From NCBI GenBank assembly GCA_024195265.1, contig JAJLRJ010000004.1:40207960-40271959 (forward strand): a DNA stretch of 64,000 nt, given 5' to 3'. The notes under the pieces are model-generated. The model was not told the DNA's origin, searched no databases, and saw only the letters and a list, made by a program, of their open reading frames with translations. The DNA is from Dendrophyllia cribrosa (taxonomy: Eukaryota; Cnidaria; Anthozoa; Scleractinia; Dendrophylliidae). The translations under genes were made by a program, and so were the position numbers. Shown here one piece after another: positions 1 to 9,677 of this stretch (positions within the stretch are counted from its first letter, which is position 1; each line of letters opens with the position of its first letter).

Positions 1-261
1 ATAAAATATAACTAACTAATAAAAAAATACAATATTTACAAATTTTAAAAAATTTTGTATGTTGCTGTATGTTGTTGCTCACGTTTTTGTTACCTGGGAT
101 GGGAAGCCCTATAAGAACAGGGGACATTGTTCTTCTTGACTTTTTTTTATAACGCTGCAGGCTTGTTAACAAATGTCTTTCCTTTGTTTGTTGTGGCAGG
201 ACCAGGCATAGATTGAATGTTGGAGGTTAAGAACCTGAAATGTTCTTTCCTTTATACTTAC
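1..261. other. AT-rich flank, no gene seen
   Basis: AT-rich sequence with homopolymer runs. I see no long frame, RNA or clear repeat. On the minus strand it lies downstream of the candidate exon at 262-321, so it is probably intron of that gene. Confidence 0.4.
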
Positions 262-321
262 CATGAGTCGAAGCACTGTCATCATTACAGTCATCACTCT
301 CCATATCTGAGAGATATGAGC
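262..321 (-). CDS. Candidate internal exon, acidic segment, phase 1-1
   Basis: On the minus strand an acceptor (gttgtag) opens a 60-nt segment that ends at a strong donor (GGTAAGTATA). Read with a phase-1 intron on both sides it gives 19 residues without a stop: SYLSDMESDDCNDDSASTH. The segment is acidic and Ser-rich and has no recognisable domain. The same phase is used by the Lys-rich exons at 1017-1118 and 1391-1468 on this strand. The SDM(E/D) start of the acidic run resembles the plus-strand candidate exon at 16699-16728. The product is unknown; an intrinsically disordered linker of a nuclear or secreted protein is possible. Exon status is inferred from splice signals and the open frame only. 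Confidence 0.45.
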
Positions 322-1016
322 CTACAACATATGAAAAAGTTATATCAAACTAAATTTATTGATGACCCTTGCTTGCTGTAAATTTAACGGATTGAATGTT
401 ATTGAAAGACAAGGCCCTGCCAAAGAAAAATTATCAAATTTAACAAAACATCAAAGTCACATTTCACAACACAAAAAATTAACAATTAAATGTTTTTTAA
501 GTATTTTGCCCATATAATCGACAAGTTGTCATTAGCATGAAAATGACTTTAAATCAGAAGACGAAAAGATAGACGTTAGTGATTCTTTAAACTACCGTAT
601 TTATTCGATTAAACGCTGGGTCACCAATCTGGAGTCTTAAATAAAACAATGAAGTATTTATAAGACAAAATAAGCTACAGATATAACGGAACAATTTATG
701 TCTGAAAAAATCATTGAAGAAAAACCATTTCCGGGGGTGTTTAATTGAGTAAATACAGTATTTGTATTTTTTACTTTGCATGAAAACTATTCAATTTATT
801 TCTACATTTAAAGGCACTGAAACTGAAACCGTTTTATTTACTGAGACTAAAAAGTGGGCTTTCAACTGAAGATTCCACCTCTCACAGACATTCAAAATTT
901 CAAGTCAAGATGTTATGCATACAAGTCGATTCGCATACACAGGATACTAGCTAAACGACTTGTATGCGAATCAACTTATATGTGAAACGACTGACATCCG
1001 ATGTCATAATACGTAC
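322..1016. other. Probable intron, no gene seen
   Basis: AT-rich sequence between two candidate minus-strand exons. It contains one imperfect hairpin (916-986) in which CGATTCGCATACA is echoed by TGTATGCGAATCAAC. Nothing else could be supported. Confidence 0.35.
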
Positions 1017-1118
1017 TCTTTGACTTTGGCATTGCACAATCACCATTCTCCTTAGCTGTTTTTTTACGAGTTTTGCATTTATTTTTAGGGGCTGAATTCT
1101 TTGCAGGCACTTTGAGTG
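1017..1118 (-). CDS. Candidate internal exon, Lys-rich repeat copy 1
   Basis: A 102-nt minus-strand segment lies between an acceptor (tatacag) and a GTACGT donor. With phase-1 introns at both ends it reads 33 residues without a stop, starting LKVPAKNSAPKNKCKTRK and ending DCAMPKSK. It is very basic and matches the exon at 1391-1468 at both ends (x-KVP(A/G)K-x-S at the start, MPKSK at the end). This looks like duplication of a symmetric exon. No known domain is recognised; short basic exons of this kind are typical of disordered, nucleic-acid-binding tails. A longer frame in another phase across this region looks like a shadow. Confidence 0.5.
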
Positions 1119-1390
1119 CTGTATAGGTAAAAACAAATCAATGTCAGAGTTAAATTATGCAAACGTATTTAAAGAACTCAAGTCATGAATAATTAGCATA
1201 CTAACAATAACAAAATAGTTCATATTTACACAAAAACTGGGACATGGACAGAGTCAGTTTGAATAGTCAGGTCTTAGAGATGCATTTCATTTACAGTCGT
1301 CAATGGTAACTATGAAACACAAAATTAATATCAAGACAATAAAACATTAAACCAAAACTTCTTTCTTTCATAAACATTTTCTATACTTAC
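1119..1390. other. Short intron between duplicated exons
   Basis: AT-rich spacer of 272 nt between the two Lys-rich candidate exons. No other signal seen. Confidence 0.35.
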
Positions 1391-1468
1391 TCTTTGACTT
1401 TGGCATTCCCCGGTCAGCATTTTCACGTTTCTTTGGGAGGGTTGACTTCTTTCCTGGTACTTTAATTG
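1391..1468 (-). CDS. Candidate internal exon, Lys-rich repeat copy 2
   Basis: A 78-nt minus-strand segment between acceptor (ttgtctag) and donor (GTAAGT). In phase 1-1 it gives 25 residues: IKVPGKKSTLPKKRENADRG followed by MPKSK. It shares the KVP-x-KKS start and the MPKSK end with the 33-residue exon at 1017-1118, and shares the donor context CAAAGA/GT with both neighbours. The preserved frame and phase in two unequal copies argue that these are real duplicated exons rather than chance. Function unknown. Confidence 0.5.
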
Positions 1469-1518
1469 CTAGACAAGTAAAAAAAGTCAAAGTCTGAGAA
1501 TGTCGGCTATCAACTCAC

Positions 1519-1611
1519 TCTTTGACTCTGGCTTTGCCTGGGTTTTAATTTGGTGACTTTTTGCCTTTTTTGGAGGGGGGATGGGGGCAGGTTTGACTTC
1601 CTTGCAGGCAT
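1519..1611 (-). pseudogene. Decayed third copy of the Lys-rich exon
   Basis: The minus strand again shows the exon pattern: a start like KMPARKSNLP matching KVPGKKSTLP, and an end CAAAGA followed by donor GTGAGT. Two defects are visible. The expected acceptor AG is absent where the other copies have it. A C-run (CCCCCATCCCCCC) separates two halves that are open in different frames. It is therefore either a dead exon copy or one with a homopolymer error. Confidence 0.4.
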
Positions 1612-1658
1612 TTTAAATAGAATACAATGTCATTTCCAACTAAATTTGCACGGAAATT

Positions 1659-3000
1659 GAAGGGCCGAGAGCATGTCCAGCCTATATGACTTTTTAGGCC
1701 TTTTTTTATTTTTTCTCGCTCAGAATAGCTCAGAATAGCCTCATTTTATCGTACAACGAATAATATCACAAGCCCTTGTCGAATTTGCACTAACCCTAAG
1801 GAATTTGACCAATTTCACCTGAAAAAAGCAGAGTTCTGGCCCTCCAGTGCTTTGACGGTACATTCAGAGCGCAATTTCGAAGCCATTTGAAAGCAGTTTG
1901 GCCGTGAGAATGTGCGACTGCAATACTTCTGACCAGTGCCAACAACTAAACGAAAATACCGTTATTTACGCACGCCTGGCTCGCTTATCTATCGTGAGCT
2001 CACTACGGCAACACATCGCCTCTGTAGCGTGTGTGTAAGCCAACGTGTATGAGGCCCGTCCGGTGATTGAAAGACATCATTAAGTCCGGAAATCCTTGAG
2101 TCTCTAGCACTTCTCAAAGAAACGAGTCGTGTTTCTTTTCCTTCCTTGTGTCTGAAGCGCCATTTAGCGCTCGAGGTGAAAAACGGACCTTGGTCGGGAA
2201 GACGAGCCGGCGGGAAAGTCTGGAATCACTTCGGATCAGAAAAGGGGCAGCGTTGAGAGTTGTGGGCCATTTCCCATCCCGTGCCGTGGTCGAAATGCCC
2301 GATATCCGAAGTGCTTTGAGACTTATAGTATTTTGCAATAACTTTCGGGCGGGAACTCCATTTCGGTTTTGTTGTAGGATTTCCTGACATGCTTTGCGAC
2401 AGTGGTAGATGGGTCCGCTGTGCGTGGTCGGGCACTTAAAATACAGCTTTGGGCAGCTCGAAGTGAGTTGTTGCTGGCCGGCGGGAAGACGTTTCGCATT
2501 TGGAGTCTTTAATGCAACATTGAAATCGAGATACGCGTTTTGATGCGTATCAAGCTTTAAGTAATAAAACTTAGCCTGAACAGAGCATGTGTTCCTCGGT
2601 GGTCTAGTACTTTGGTTGGGGATTTCTGCTCGGACGGCTCCAGGTTCGAATCACGCTCAGCATCTTTTTTTTTTTTTCGAACTGGACATTATGAAAGTGA
2701 TTTACTTTTTTTGCGTTCGTCAAAATTCCTTACGTTTAATTTTAAAAAAATATCGAACCGTGTCAGTGTGAAAACAGAAGCTTACCGCAATATTGCGTTG
2801 CAATAGGAGCCTTTGATTGATTGATTTTTTTTTTGCATACGGTATTTCTCGAAAACGACGGGAAAAACAACAGAAAAAAATTCGGAACAATGTTTTGCAA
2901 CTAATTTCTAGTTCACATGCCAAAATTGGACAAATCTGAGCAAGAAAAAATAAAAGAAGGCCTAAAAAGTCATATAGGCTGGACATGCTCTCGGCCCTTC
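1659..3000. mobile_element. TIR element 1 with a pol III-type module
   Basis: Begins GAAGGGCCGAGAGCATGTCC and ends with its reverse complement. The terminal inverted repeats match for about 62 bp, then diverge. There is no transposase frame, so it is non-autonomous. The interior holds a tRNA-like module at 2590-2664 followed by a T-run. The right side shares a motif (GCATACGNTATTTCTCGAAAACG) with the neighbouring foldback element, so the two are related. The sequence AATT flanks the pair on both outer sides (1655-1658 and 5386-5389). The superfamily is not assigned. Confidence 0.75.
2590..2664 (+). ncRNA. tRNA-like pol III module inside TIR element 1
   Basis: Contains an A-box-like TGGTCTAGT (compare the TRGYNNARNNG consensus) and a good B box (GGTTCGAATCA) about 45 nt downstream. 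A run of 13 T follows, the standard pol III stop. The acceptor stem does not pair cleanly, so a working tRNA is unlikely. It is better read as an internal pol III promoter carried by the element. Confidence 0.5.
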
Positions 3001-3331
3001 ATGAAGGGCCGAGAGCATAACCAGCCTATATGACTTTTTGGTCCGTTTTTTTTTTTTCGTCCAAATGAACTGAATTTTTGCATGTGGTCTCCAATTTAAT
3101 AGAAAACCACAGCCCTATATTTTTTCCCGCTGGTTTTCGCTTCGTTTTCGAGAAATAACGTATGCAGAAAAACGCAGCGGCGCTTTTGAGATCTTTTGTT
3201 GAACGAGAAACAAAAGAAACCTTTTGTTTTCCCGAACAATGAAATCAGCGAAGCGTCGAATAGCCGCTGGGTGTTCGTTCCGATACAAGTCTTTGTTATT
3301 TAAAATTAACGTGGAAAGTTGTTGTTTCTTC

Positions 3332-3412
3332 GATGGCGCAAGTGGTTAAGGCGCGGGCCCAGAAAGGTGTCGGGGACGCTGTGGTGCCGGTTCGAGTCGC
3401 GAAGCGTCGATC
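3332..3412 (+). ncRNA. tRNA-like module 1 (left arm, outer)
   Basis: GATGGCGCAAGTGGTTAAGG matches the A-box region of class II (Leu/Ser-type) tRNAs; GGTTCGAGTCG matches the B box. The first and last bases (TCGATG / CGTCGA) can pair as an acceptor stem with one G-T pair. A T-run of more than 10 follows at once. The T-arm pairs poorly, so it is tRNA-derived rather than a good tRNA gene. Confidence 0.5.
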
Positions 3413-3784
3413 TTTTTTTTTTTTTCGCCATTTCGTCTCTTGTTCTTCTTTTTTAACTTCTCTTCTTTTTTTTTCTTTTCTTTTTCATCATAAACACCAT
3501 TAAATAAAAGTACAGTCGCGTTGTCGATGCTGCTAAAATCAACCGCTATATTAAAAGTTTGTGTCAAAATCTACCTTCGTAGTTTCGGAGAAACGAAAGA
3601 TTTGGAAATGCCGTTGTTAATGATCTTCGAGATCTTGATCTGTTCAAAGTGAAGTTTTGAGTAAATTTGAACGTGTCAAGCTTTCAAACAGCGAAATCAA
3701 CAACCTGAAAAGGGCAGTGAAAGAAGATCAATAATAAATAGAAGGTTCTCCAATTTAAAATTAACACAAAATGTTGTTGTTTCT

Positions 3785-3867
3785 TCGATGGCGCAAGTGG
3801 TTAAGGCGCGGGCTCACGAAAGTATCGGAATTGCTGTGGCGCCTGTTCGAACCGCGGAACGTCGATC
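3785..3867 (+). ncRNA. tRNA-like module 2 (left arm, inner)
   Basis: Second copy of the module in the left arm. The A-box region is identical to module 1; the B box reads TGTTCGAACCG. It ends with GTCGATCAG and a run of T. Confidence 0.5.
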
Positions 3868-3910
3868 AGTTTTTTTTTCGCAATTTTGTCTCCTGTACTT
3901 ATTTTCCATG

Positions 3911-3941
<31 letters not shown>

Positions 3942-4140
3942 CATTAAAACGACCATTACATAAAACTCTCATTGTCAACGCTGCTAAAATTAACTGTTGT
4001 TCGTGTTAAAATCTACCTTCAGAGTTTCGGAGAAAACAAAAGATTTGGAAATGCCGTCGTTATGATCTTCGAGATTTTGATCTGTTTAAAGTGAAGCTTG
4101 AGCAATTTTGAATGGGTAAAGCTTTAAAACAGCGAATGTC

Positions 4141-4219
4141 GCTCGTTCGGATATGGATTCGAACTTTCCATTCTCCCAGACTAGAAAGTGTTGTCGATTA
4201 CATGCGCGTCGCCATCTGA
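4141..4219 (-). ncRNA. Degenerate tRNA-like sequence at the palindrome centre
   Basis: On the minus strand a GATGGCGACGCGC start is followed about 50 nt later by a good B box (AGTTCGAATCC). No T-run follows. It lies in the loop region of the foldback and may be the remnant from which the arm units were built, or a chance match. Confidence 0.25.
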
Positions 4220-4541
4220 TTTATTATTGTTCTTCGTTCACTGCTGTTTTCAGGTTGTTGATTTCGCTGTTTTAAAGCTTTACACGTTTAAAATTGCCAA
4301 AACTTCACTTTAAACAGATCAGAATCTCGAAGATCATAACGACGGCATTTCCAAATCTTCTGTTTTCTTCGAAACTTCGAAGGTAGATTTTAACACGATC
4401 TTTAACGGTTAATATTAGCAGCGTTGACAAGGAGAGTTTTATTTAATGGTCGTTTTAATAAAAAAATTAAAAAAAGAAAGAAAAAGGAAAAAAGAAAAGA
4501 AAAAGAAGAAGTACAAGAGACAAAATTGCAAGAAAAAAAAC

Positions 4542-4625
4542 TGATCGACGGTCCGCGATTCGAACCGGCGCCACAGCAAGTCTGATACTTTCCTGAACCC
4601 GCGCCTTAACCACTTGCGCCATCGA
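4542..4625 (-). ncRNA. tRNA-like module 3 (right arm, inner)
   Basis: Mirror copy of module 2. The minus strand shows the same A-box region and the best B box of the set (GGTTCGAATCG), then GTCGATCAG and a T-run. Confidence 0.5.
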
Positions 4626-4994
4626 AGAAACAACAACATTCTGTGTTAATTTTAAACTGGAAATGCTTGAATTTATTATTGTTCTTCGTTCACTGACTTT
4701 TTCAGGTTGTTGATTTCGCTGTTTGAAAGCTTGACACGTTGAAAATTACTCAAAACTTCACTATAAACAGATCAAGATCTCGAAGATAACGACGGCATTT
4801 CCAAATCTTTCGTTTCTCCGAAACTTCGATCGAAGGTAGATTTCGACACAAACTTTTAATATAGCGGTTGATTTAAGCAGCATCGACAATGCGACTGTAC
4901 TTTTATTTAATGGTCGTTATGATGAAAGAGAAAAGAAAAAAAAGAAGAGAAGATAAAAAAAGAAGAACAAGAGACGAAATGGAGAAAAAAAAAA

Positions 4995-5076
4995 GATCGA
5001 CGTTTCGCGATTCGAACCGGCACCACAGCATCTCCGACACTTTTCTGGGCCCGCGCCTTAACCACTTGCGCCATCG
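4995..5076 (-). ncRNA. tRNA-like module 4 (right arm, outer)
   Basis: Mirror copy of module 1 with B box GGTTCGAATCG on the minus strand and a following T-run. All four arm modules keep A and B boxes and the T-run, which suggests these parts matter to the element or that the copies are young. Confidence 0.5.
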
Positions 5077-5462
5077 AAGAAACAACAACATTCAGTGTTA
5101 ATTTTAAATAGCAAAGGCTTGCGGCTTGCGACGCTTCGCTGATTTCATTGTTCGGGAAAACAAAAGGTTTCTTTTGTTTCTCGTTCAACAAAAGATCTCA
5201 AAAGCGCCGCTGCGTTTTTTTGCATACGTTATTTCTCGAAAACGAAGCAAAAACCAGCGGTAAAAAATATAGGGCTGTGGTTTTCTATTAAATTGGAGAC
5301 CACGTGCAAAAATTCAGTTCATTTGGACGAAAAAAAAAAAAACGGACCAAAAAGTCATATAGGCTGGTTATGCTCTCGGCCCTTCAATTATTGTGAGCTA
5401 AAGAAAGAGAACAATGTTTTCATATCTTATAAGTCCAAGGGTTCACATAGGTGAATTCCAGT

Positions 5463-6701
5463 TCACAGATTCAGCCTGTCTGGTGGTTTCACAATTCTGC
5501 TGGATCGGCGAAGCGTGTTGCTTGGTGGGATGCAGGGGCTACTGATAGATGGGCCTGCGTGCTTGGACTCGGGGCTGCTGAGTACAGGTTCTGGTGAAGG
5601 GAGCGGATCCCTCGTTGAGGTGTCTGGCAAATCACCCGTCGTTGAGGTACCTGGCACATCAACCGAGGCTTGAATCTTAGTAGTTGGGCGGATGTGTCGC
5701 CGGTTACGGGTGAGGGTAGAACCACTCTGCATGTCAACAACATATGAGCGAGGATGCTCTGCTGCATCTTTGATTACACCTGGCTCCCATGTTTTGCTTA
5801 ATGGATCAGAAACGCGCACTGGATTATCCGGATAAACTGGTGGAAGCGACTTTGCTGATCTGTCGTAATACATCTTCTGTTGGTCTTGCTTCATCTGAAG
5901 CCTGACGTTTATATCTCCGTCCGCAACAGGGTGCAACTTCAGGTTAGGGAAGGAAGGAAGGTTGGTCTGGTATACCCTTGAATTCAAAAGCTCAGCAGGC
6001 GATGGAAGATGGTGATCAAGAGGTGTCGTCCGCAGACACAACATGGCTAAGTGGGGGTCTGCACCTGACTCCTTGCACTTCTGCATAAGGTTCTTGACCG
6101 TTTGCACACTTCGTTCAATGAAGCCATTCGCCTGAGGGTAGTATGGGCTCGTGGTTGTGTGGGTGAATCCGTACTGCCGGCTGAAGTCTTGGAATGCAGC
6201 AGAAGTGAACTGTGTATCGTTGCCTGTTACAACCTTGCTGGGGATTCCCTGCTCCTCGAAGATTGATTTCAGATGAGCAATGGTGGTGTTTGACTGGATA
6301 TTATTCAGTTTTCGGACAAGAGGAAACTTGCTATAATAATCACAGACAAGCAGGTATGCAGAATTGTTCCAAAAGAATAAGTCGGAACCGACGGTGTGCC
6401 AAGGCCGCTGCGGAACATCATGTGGATGAAGAGGCTCTTTCACGTTTGCACTCTGGTGGCGCTGACACAGGGCACATCCTTTAACCATCTCGTCGATATC
6501 TGCATTGATACTCGCCCAAAAGACGGATCCCTTCGCCCTCAATTTGCATTTTTCGGCGCCCTGGTGGGCATAATGTAGCTGCTCAAGCACCACTGGCTGA
6601 AGGGTCTTGGGAACAACAATTCGTGTCCCTTTTAGTACCAGTCCATCAGCAACGGTGAGTTCGTCTCTGTAATTCCAGTAGGGGTGCAGATGAGACGGCA
6701 C
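5463..6701 (-). pseudogene. Gypsy integrase region, frame-shifted from the rest of pol
   Basis: About 410 residues. An N-terminal zinc-binding region is seen (LHYAHQG near residue 43, then CALC near 77). The catalytic core follows: D in GSDLF (about 107), D in VTGNDTQF (about 161) and E in GFIERSVQ (about 195), the D,D-35-E arrangement of retroviral-type integrases. The C-terminal third is Pro/Ser-rich with SSRIVKPPDRL near the end, common in this group. Its first codon here is GTG and it overlaps the upstream frame by 70 nt. Homology appears to pass from one frame to the other near 6700, as expected from a single-base deletion, so the polyprotein is interrupted. A programmed frameshift is less likely because no slippery heptamer is apparent. 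Confidence 0.85.
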
Positions 6702-9535
6702 TCAGCTCTCTTGTCCGGCCAACCCTGCATAATTCGTGCTCGCAAGGAGCTCAGTACGATGTCTTTGGCAGTTTCATCTCTGATCCTGGTTGGGCTTGCG
6801 TTAAGGTGCAGGTGCAGTTCATGCACTTGTACGTCAATGCCTGCGATTGTGCTACCTACACATGGGCTGATTCGCGACAGGGCGTCGGCCAGTGGTATCT
6901 TCTTTCCGGGAACATATCGTATTTCCGCATCGTACTTCTGTATACGGAGCATCATCCGGGAAATGCGTGGTGGGGCACTAGACAAATGCTTCTTAAATAT
7001 CGCCTCTAGCGGTTTATGGTCAGTTTCCACAATAACATGCCGGCCATAGGCATAGTAGTGTAGCTTCTCCAGGCCGTGAACCACAGCAAGCATCTCTCTT
7101 TCGATGTTCGAGTATCGGGTTTCAGTTTCCGTTAACAGTTTGCTTCTGTACTCCACAGGGCCTTTATCCTGGATCAAAACTGCCCCAAGACCACGCTGCG
7201 ATGCGTCCACTTGAATTACTACTGGTTTACTGCTGTCAAAATACTGGAGGGAACTGGGTGAGGTGACCAAACTCTTTATTTTCTCCAGGGCTGAGCTGTG
7301 CTCTGGTCCCCACCGAAACTCACTGCTTTTCTTTGTTAGGTCCCGCAGGCTTGCCGAGAGTGAAGCTAGGCTAGGCATGAAACGGCTGAGGAACTGCGTC
7401 ATTCCCAGGAAGGTTTGGAGATCTCCTAGACTTTTCGAAGGGTCCATGTTGACAATGGCTTCGACTTTCTGTGGGTCTAGCTTAAGGCCATCAGCACTTA
7501 TGACATGACCAAAGAATGGTATCTCTGTGCATCTGATCTTGCACTTGTCAGGGTTAAATCTCAGACCAGTTTCTCGCGCACGTGCCATAACAGCTTGAAG
7601 ATTTCTATCGTGATCGCTTCCATCTTCCTTGTATCCGCACACAACAATATCATCTGCAATGCCAGTGACCCCAGGGAGGTCACTGAAAGTCTCATCGACC
7701 TTCTTCTGGAAGATGTCTTGTGCGCAAATCAAACCGAATGGGAGTCTTAGGAACCGGTACCTCCCATGTGGTGAATTGAAGGTAGTGACCATTGAGCTCT
7801 CGTGGTCCAACTGAATATTCCAATAGCCGCTACGAGCGTCAACTATCGAGAAAAACTTTGCACCATTCAGCTTTGGAAGCACTTCATCTAGTGTCGGGGT
7901 GCAGTGATGAGGGCGCTTGATGGCACGGTTTAGATCCTTTGGGTCAAGACATAATCTGAGGCTGCCATTACTCTTTGTGACACATACTAGTGAATTGACC
8001 CAGTCTGTGGGTTCATCCACTTTGGCTATGATTCCTTGGTCTACAAGCGAATCAAGTTCCTTTTTTAGAGGTTCGCGGAGGGCTTCGGGTACTCGTCGTG
8101 GCGGGTGCACTACAGGAGGGACATTGGGGTCCAAAGTGATGTGGAATTCACCTTTGAAGCATCCGATACCCTCGAAACAGTCTGGGTACTGTGAGAGTAA
8201 CTTTGCCTTGGCTTCTGGATTCCCAGCGCGCTTTGAAGTGGAGCCTGGAGATGAAGGCGACTGCTTTTGAGTTGATATGCTACAGTGCAGAGTCACAAGA
8301 TTCATGTCAGTGCAGGTTGGAAGCCCTAGGATGGTAGGTCCTCCAGCATTAACTACATGAAAAGGATACGACTTTGATCGGCCGTCATGTTCGAGGTTGA
8401 GGGTACATGTACCATAGTGTTGCACATTGTTACCACCAAATGCGGTGATAGTGGTAGTTGACGGTGTCAAACCGATAGGTGCTCCACTTGAATCGCAGGG
8501 CGAGTCAGGGCATAACTCCTTGAAGAGACTAACAGGAATGACATTTCCCTCTGCACCTGTGTCCACTTTGCACACCAAGGGTACACTGCGCTGCCCAAAA
8601 CTAACTTGCACCTTGACCACTGCCTGTTTGTTGTTCGCTTCTAAGCCATCTACAGTTAAGGAGTCAAAATACAGTTGAGGTATATCTGGAGTGTTTCCTT
8701 CCTCTGTCACGGTGTGAACAGGTAGGCTTGAGCTGGGCTTGCTTCTGTCCTTGTTTGGACCATGGCTTTGTTTCCTTCTCGGAGGGTTCTTTACTTTGGC
8801 AGAACGGCAGACTTTTTTCCAGTGGTTTGGCTTGCCACAAGCCCTGCACTCACTTCCATATGCTGGGCATAGGGCTTTCTTGGACAGGTCATGCTGAGTT
8901 CCACAATTTCCACAGAGTTTTGATTGAACTTGTTTAGCGGGGTTCGAGGGTTTTCCCTTCTGTAGTGCATGTATTGCAGTGCTGCTCGTGTTTCCTCGGA
9001 TATCTTGTAGTTGCTGGTTCGTTGCCTCCTGTGTCCTCGCAATATCTATGGCTTTGTCGAGGGTGAGCGTTGCATCTTGCTCAAGGAGTTTTGATTGAAC
9101 ATGAGCGCTTTTTGAGCCGAAAATCAAGGCGTCAATAATATGCTCGTCCGCGTTGGCAAACTTGCATTCATTCACGAGGACCCGAACTTTCTTGAGAAAC
9201 GAATCGACGGTTTCATCCTTTTGCTGCTGGAGAGTACGAAGCTTGTACCTCGCCAGCCTGAAATTACTTTTAGGAGACACGTAGTTCTCGAATTTCGACC
9301 AATACGTATCGAGTTTCTTCTTCTCGTCGGCGGTGAGCGACCATGTAGATGCAAGCTCTATCCCTTCCTCTCCTGACCAAATTAGAAGGTAGCTAATCTT
9401 TTCCTCTTCGCTTTTGTCACTTAGCGGGCCTTTGAAGTACAGTTCAGCGAGTGCTTTGAACTTTTTCAGGGCTTGAGGCGCGTCGGAACTGTGCCAGTCC
9501 ATTCGAGGAACAGGTAAGCCAGCAAGCTCCGCCAT
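6632..9535 (-). CDS. Gypsy gag, protease, reverse transcriptase and RNase H
   Basis: 967-residue frame starting at an ATG. Residues 1-190 are gag-like, followed by a Cys-rich zinc-knuckle region (CGNCGTQHDL, then CRACGKPNHWKKVC). The aspartic protease shows VDTGAEGNVIP near 325. The reverse transcriptase spans roughly 490-670, with KSNGSLRLCLD, VDARSGYWNIQ, LPFGL and IADDIVV carrying the catalytic aspartates. RNase H follows, with QVDASQRGLGAVL, REMLAVVHGL and ETDHKPL. The frame ends shortly after RNase H, where the integrase continues in another frame. It makes element DNA from genomic RNA in cytoplasmic particles. No internal stop is seen, so this insertion is fairly young. Confidence 0.9.
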   Translation of the reverse strand: MAELAGLPVPRMDWHSSDAPQALKKFKALAELYFKGPLSDKSEEEKISYLLIWSGEEGIELASTWSLTADEKKKLDTYWSKFENYVSPKSNFRLARYKLRTLQQQKDETVDSFLKKVRVLVNECKFANADEHIIDALIFGSKSAHVQSKLLEQDATLTLDKAIDIARTQEATNQQLQDIRGNTSSTAIHALQKGKPSNPAKQVQSKLCGNCGTQHDLSKKALCPAYGSECRACGKPNHWKKVCRSAKVKNPPRRKQSHGPNKDRSKPSSSLPVHTVTEEGNTPDIPQLYFDSLTVDGLEANNKQAVVKVQVSFGQRSVPLVCKVDTGAEGNVIPVSLFKELCPDSPCDSSGAPIGLTPSTTTITAFGGNNVQHYGTCTLNLEHDGRSKSYPFHVVNAGGPTILGLPTCTDMNLVTLHCSISTQKQSPSSPGSTSKRAGNPEAKAKLLSQYPDCFEGIGCFKGEFHITLDPNVPPVVHPPRRVPEALREPLKKELDSLVDQGIIAKVDEPTDWVNSLVCVTKSNGSLRLCLDPKDLNRAIKRPHHCTPTLDEVLPKLNGAKFFSIVDARSGYWNIQLDHESSMVTTFNSPHGRYRFLRLPFGLICAQDIFQKKVDETFSDLPGVTGIADDIVVCGYKEDGSDHDRNLQAVMARARETGLRFNPDKCKIRCTEIPFFGHVISADGLKLDPQKVEAIVNMDPSKSLGDLQTFLGMTQFLSRFMPSLASLSASLRDLTKKSSEFRWGPEHSSALEKIKSLVTSPSSLQYFDSSKPVVIQVDASQRGLGAVLIQDKGPVEYRSKLLTETETRYSNIEREMLAVVHGLEKLHYYAYGRHVIVETDHKPLEAIFKKHLSSAPPRISRMMLRIQKYDAEIRYVPGKKIPLADALSRISPCVGSTIAGIDVQVHELHLHLNASPTRIRDETAKDIVLSSLRARIMQGWPDKRAECRLICTPTGITETNSPLLMDWY

Positions 9536-9662
9536 TTTGTAAATATGTATGTGGCGTGGCGATCGACGATCGGAGATCCAAAATGTGCCGTTGTGTACAC
9601 CGTCCTGGTGTTCTAATTCACGAAGAAATCAGCACGAAAACATTGTACCAACGATCGCTTGT

Positions 9663-9677
9663 CTTGTCCTGACACCA
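9663..9677 (-). other. Primer-binding site of the gypsy element
   Basis: Directly after the LTR end, the minus strand reads TGGTGTCAGGACAAG. A start with TGG, complementary to a tRNA CCA end, is typical of a minus-strand primer site. The tRNA used is not identified. Confidence 0.6.

Larger units (their letters stand above)
3003..5385. mobile_element. Large foldback element with tRNA-like modules in both arms
   Basis: The whole 2.4 kb is a near-perfect inverted repeat with its centre near 4200. The ends are GAAGGGCCGAGAGCATAACC and its complement, followed by matching arms of more than 1 kb each. Each arm contains a roughly 450-bp unit in tandem duplicate, so there are two forward units (from about 3299 and 3755) and two reverse units. 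Each unit holds a tRNA-like sequence preceded by TTGTTGTTTCTTCGATGGCG. No protein-coding frame is credible. Such folded-back, non-autonomous elements are known in many animals; a tRNA-like unit duplicated within the arms is unusual. It abuts TIR element 1 with only AT between them. Confidence 0.75.

Noticed and set aside
2114..2435. Overlapping frames on both strands in TIR element 1
   Set aside because: Open on several frames at once in a GC-richer patch; no motif, start context or conservation evidence.
6701..6720. Programmed ribosomal frameshift in the gypsy element
   Set aside because: No slippery heptamer is apparent at the overlap; the alignment of both frames is explained by a one-base deletion.
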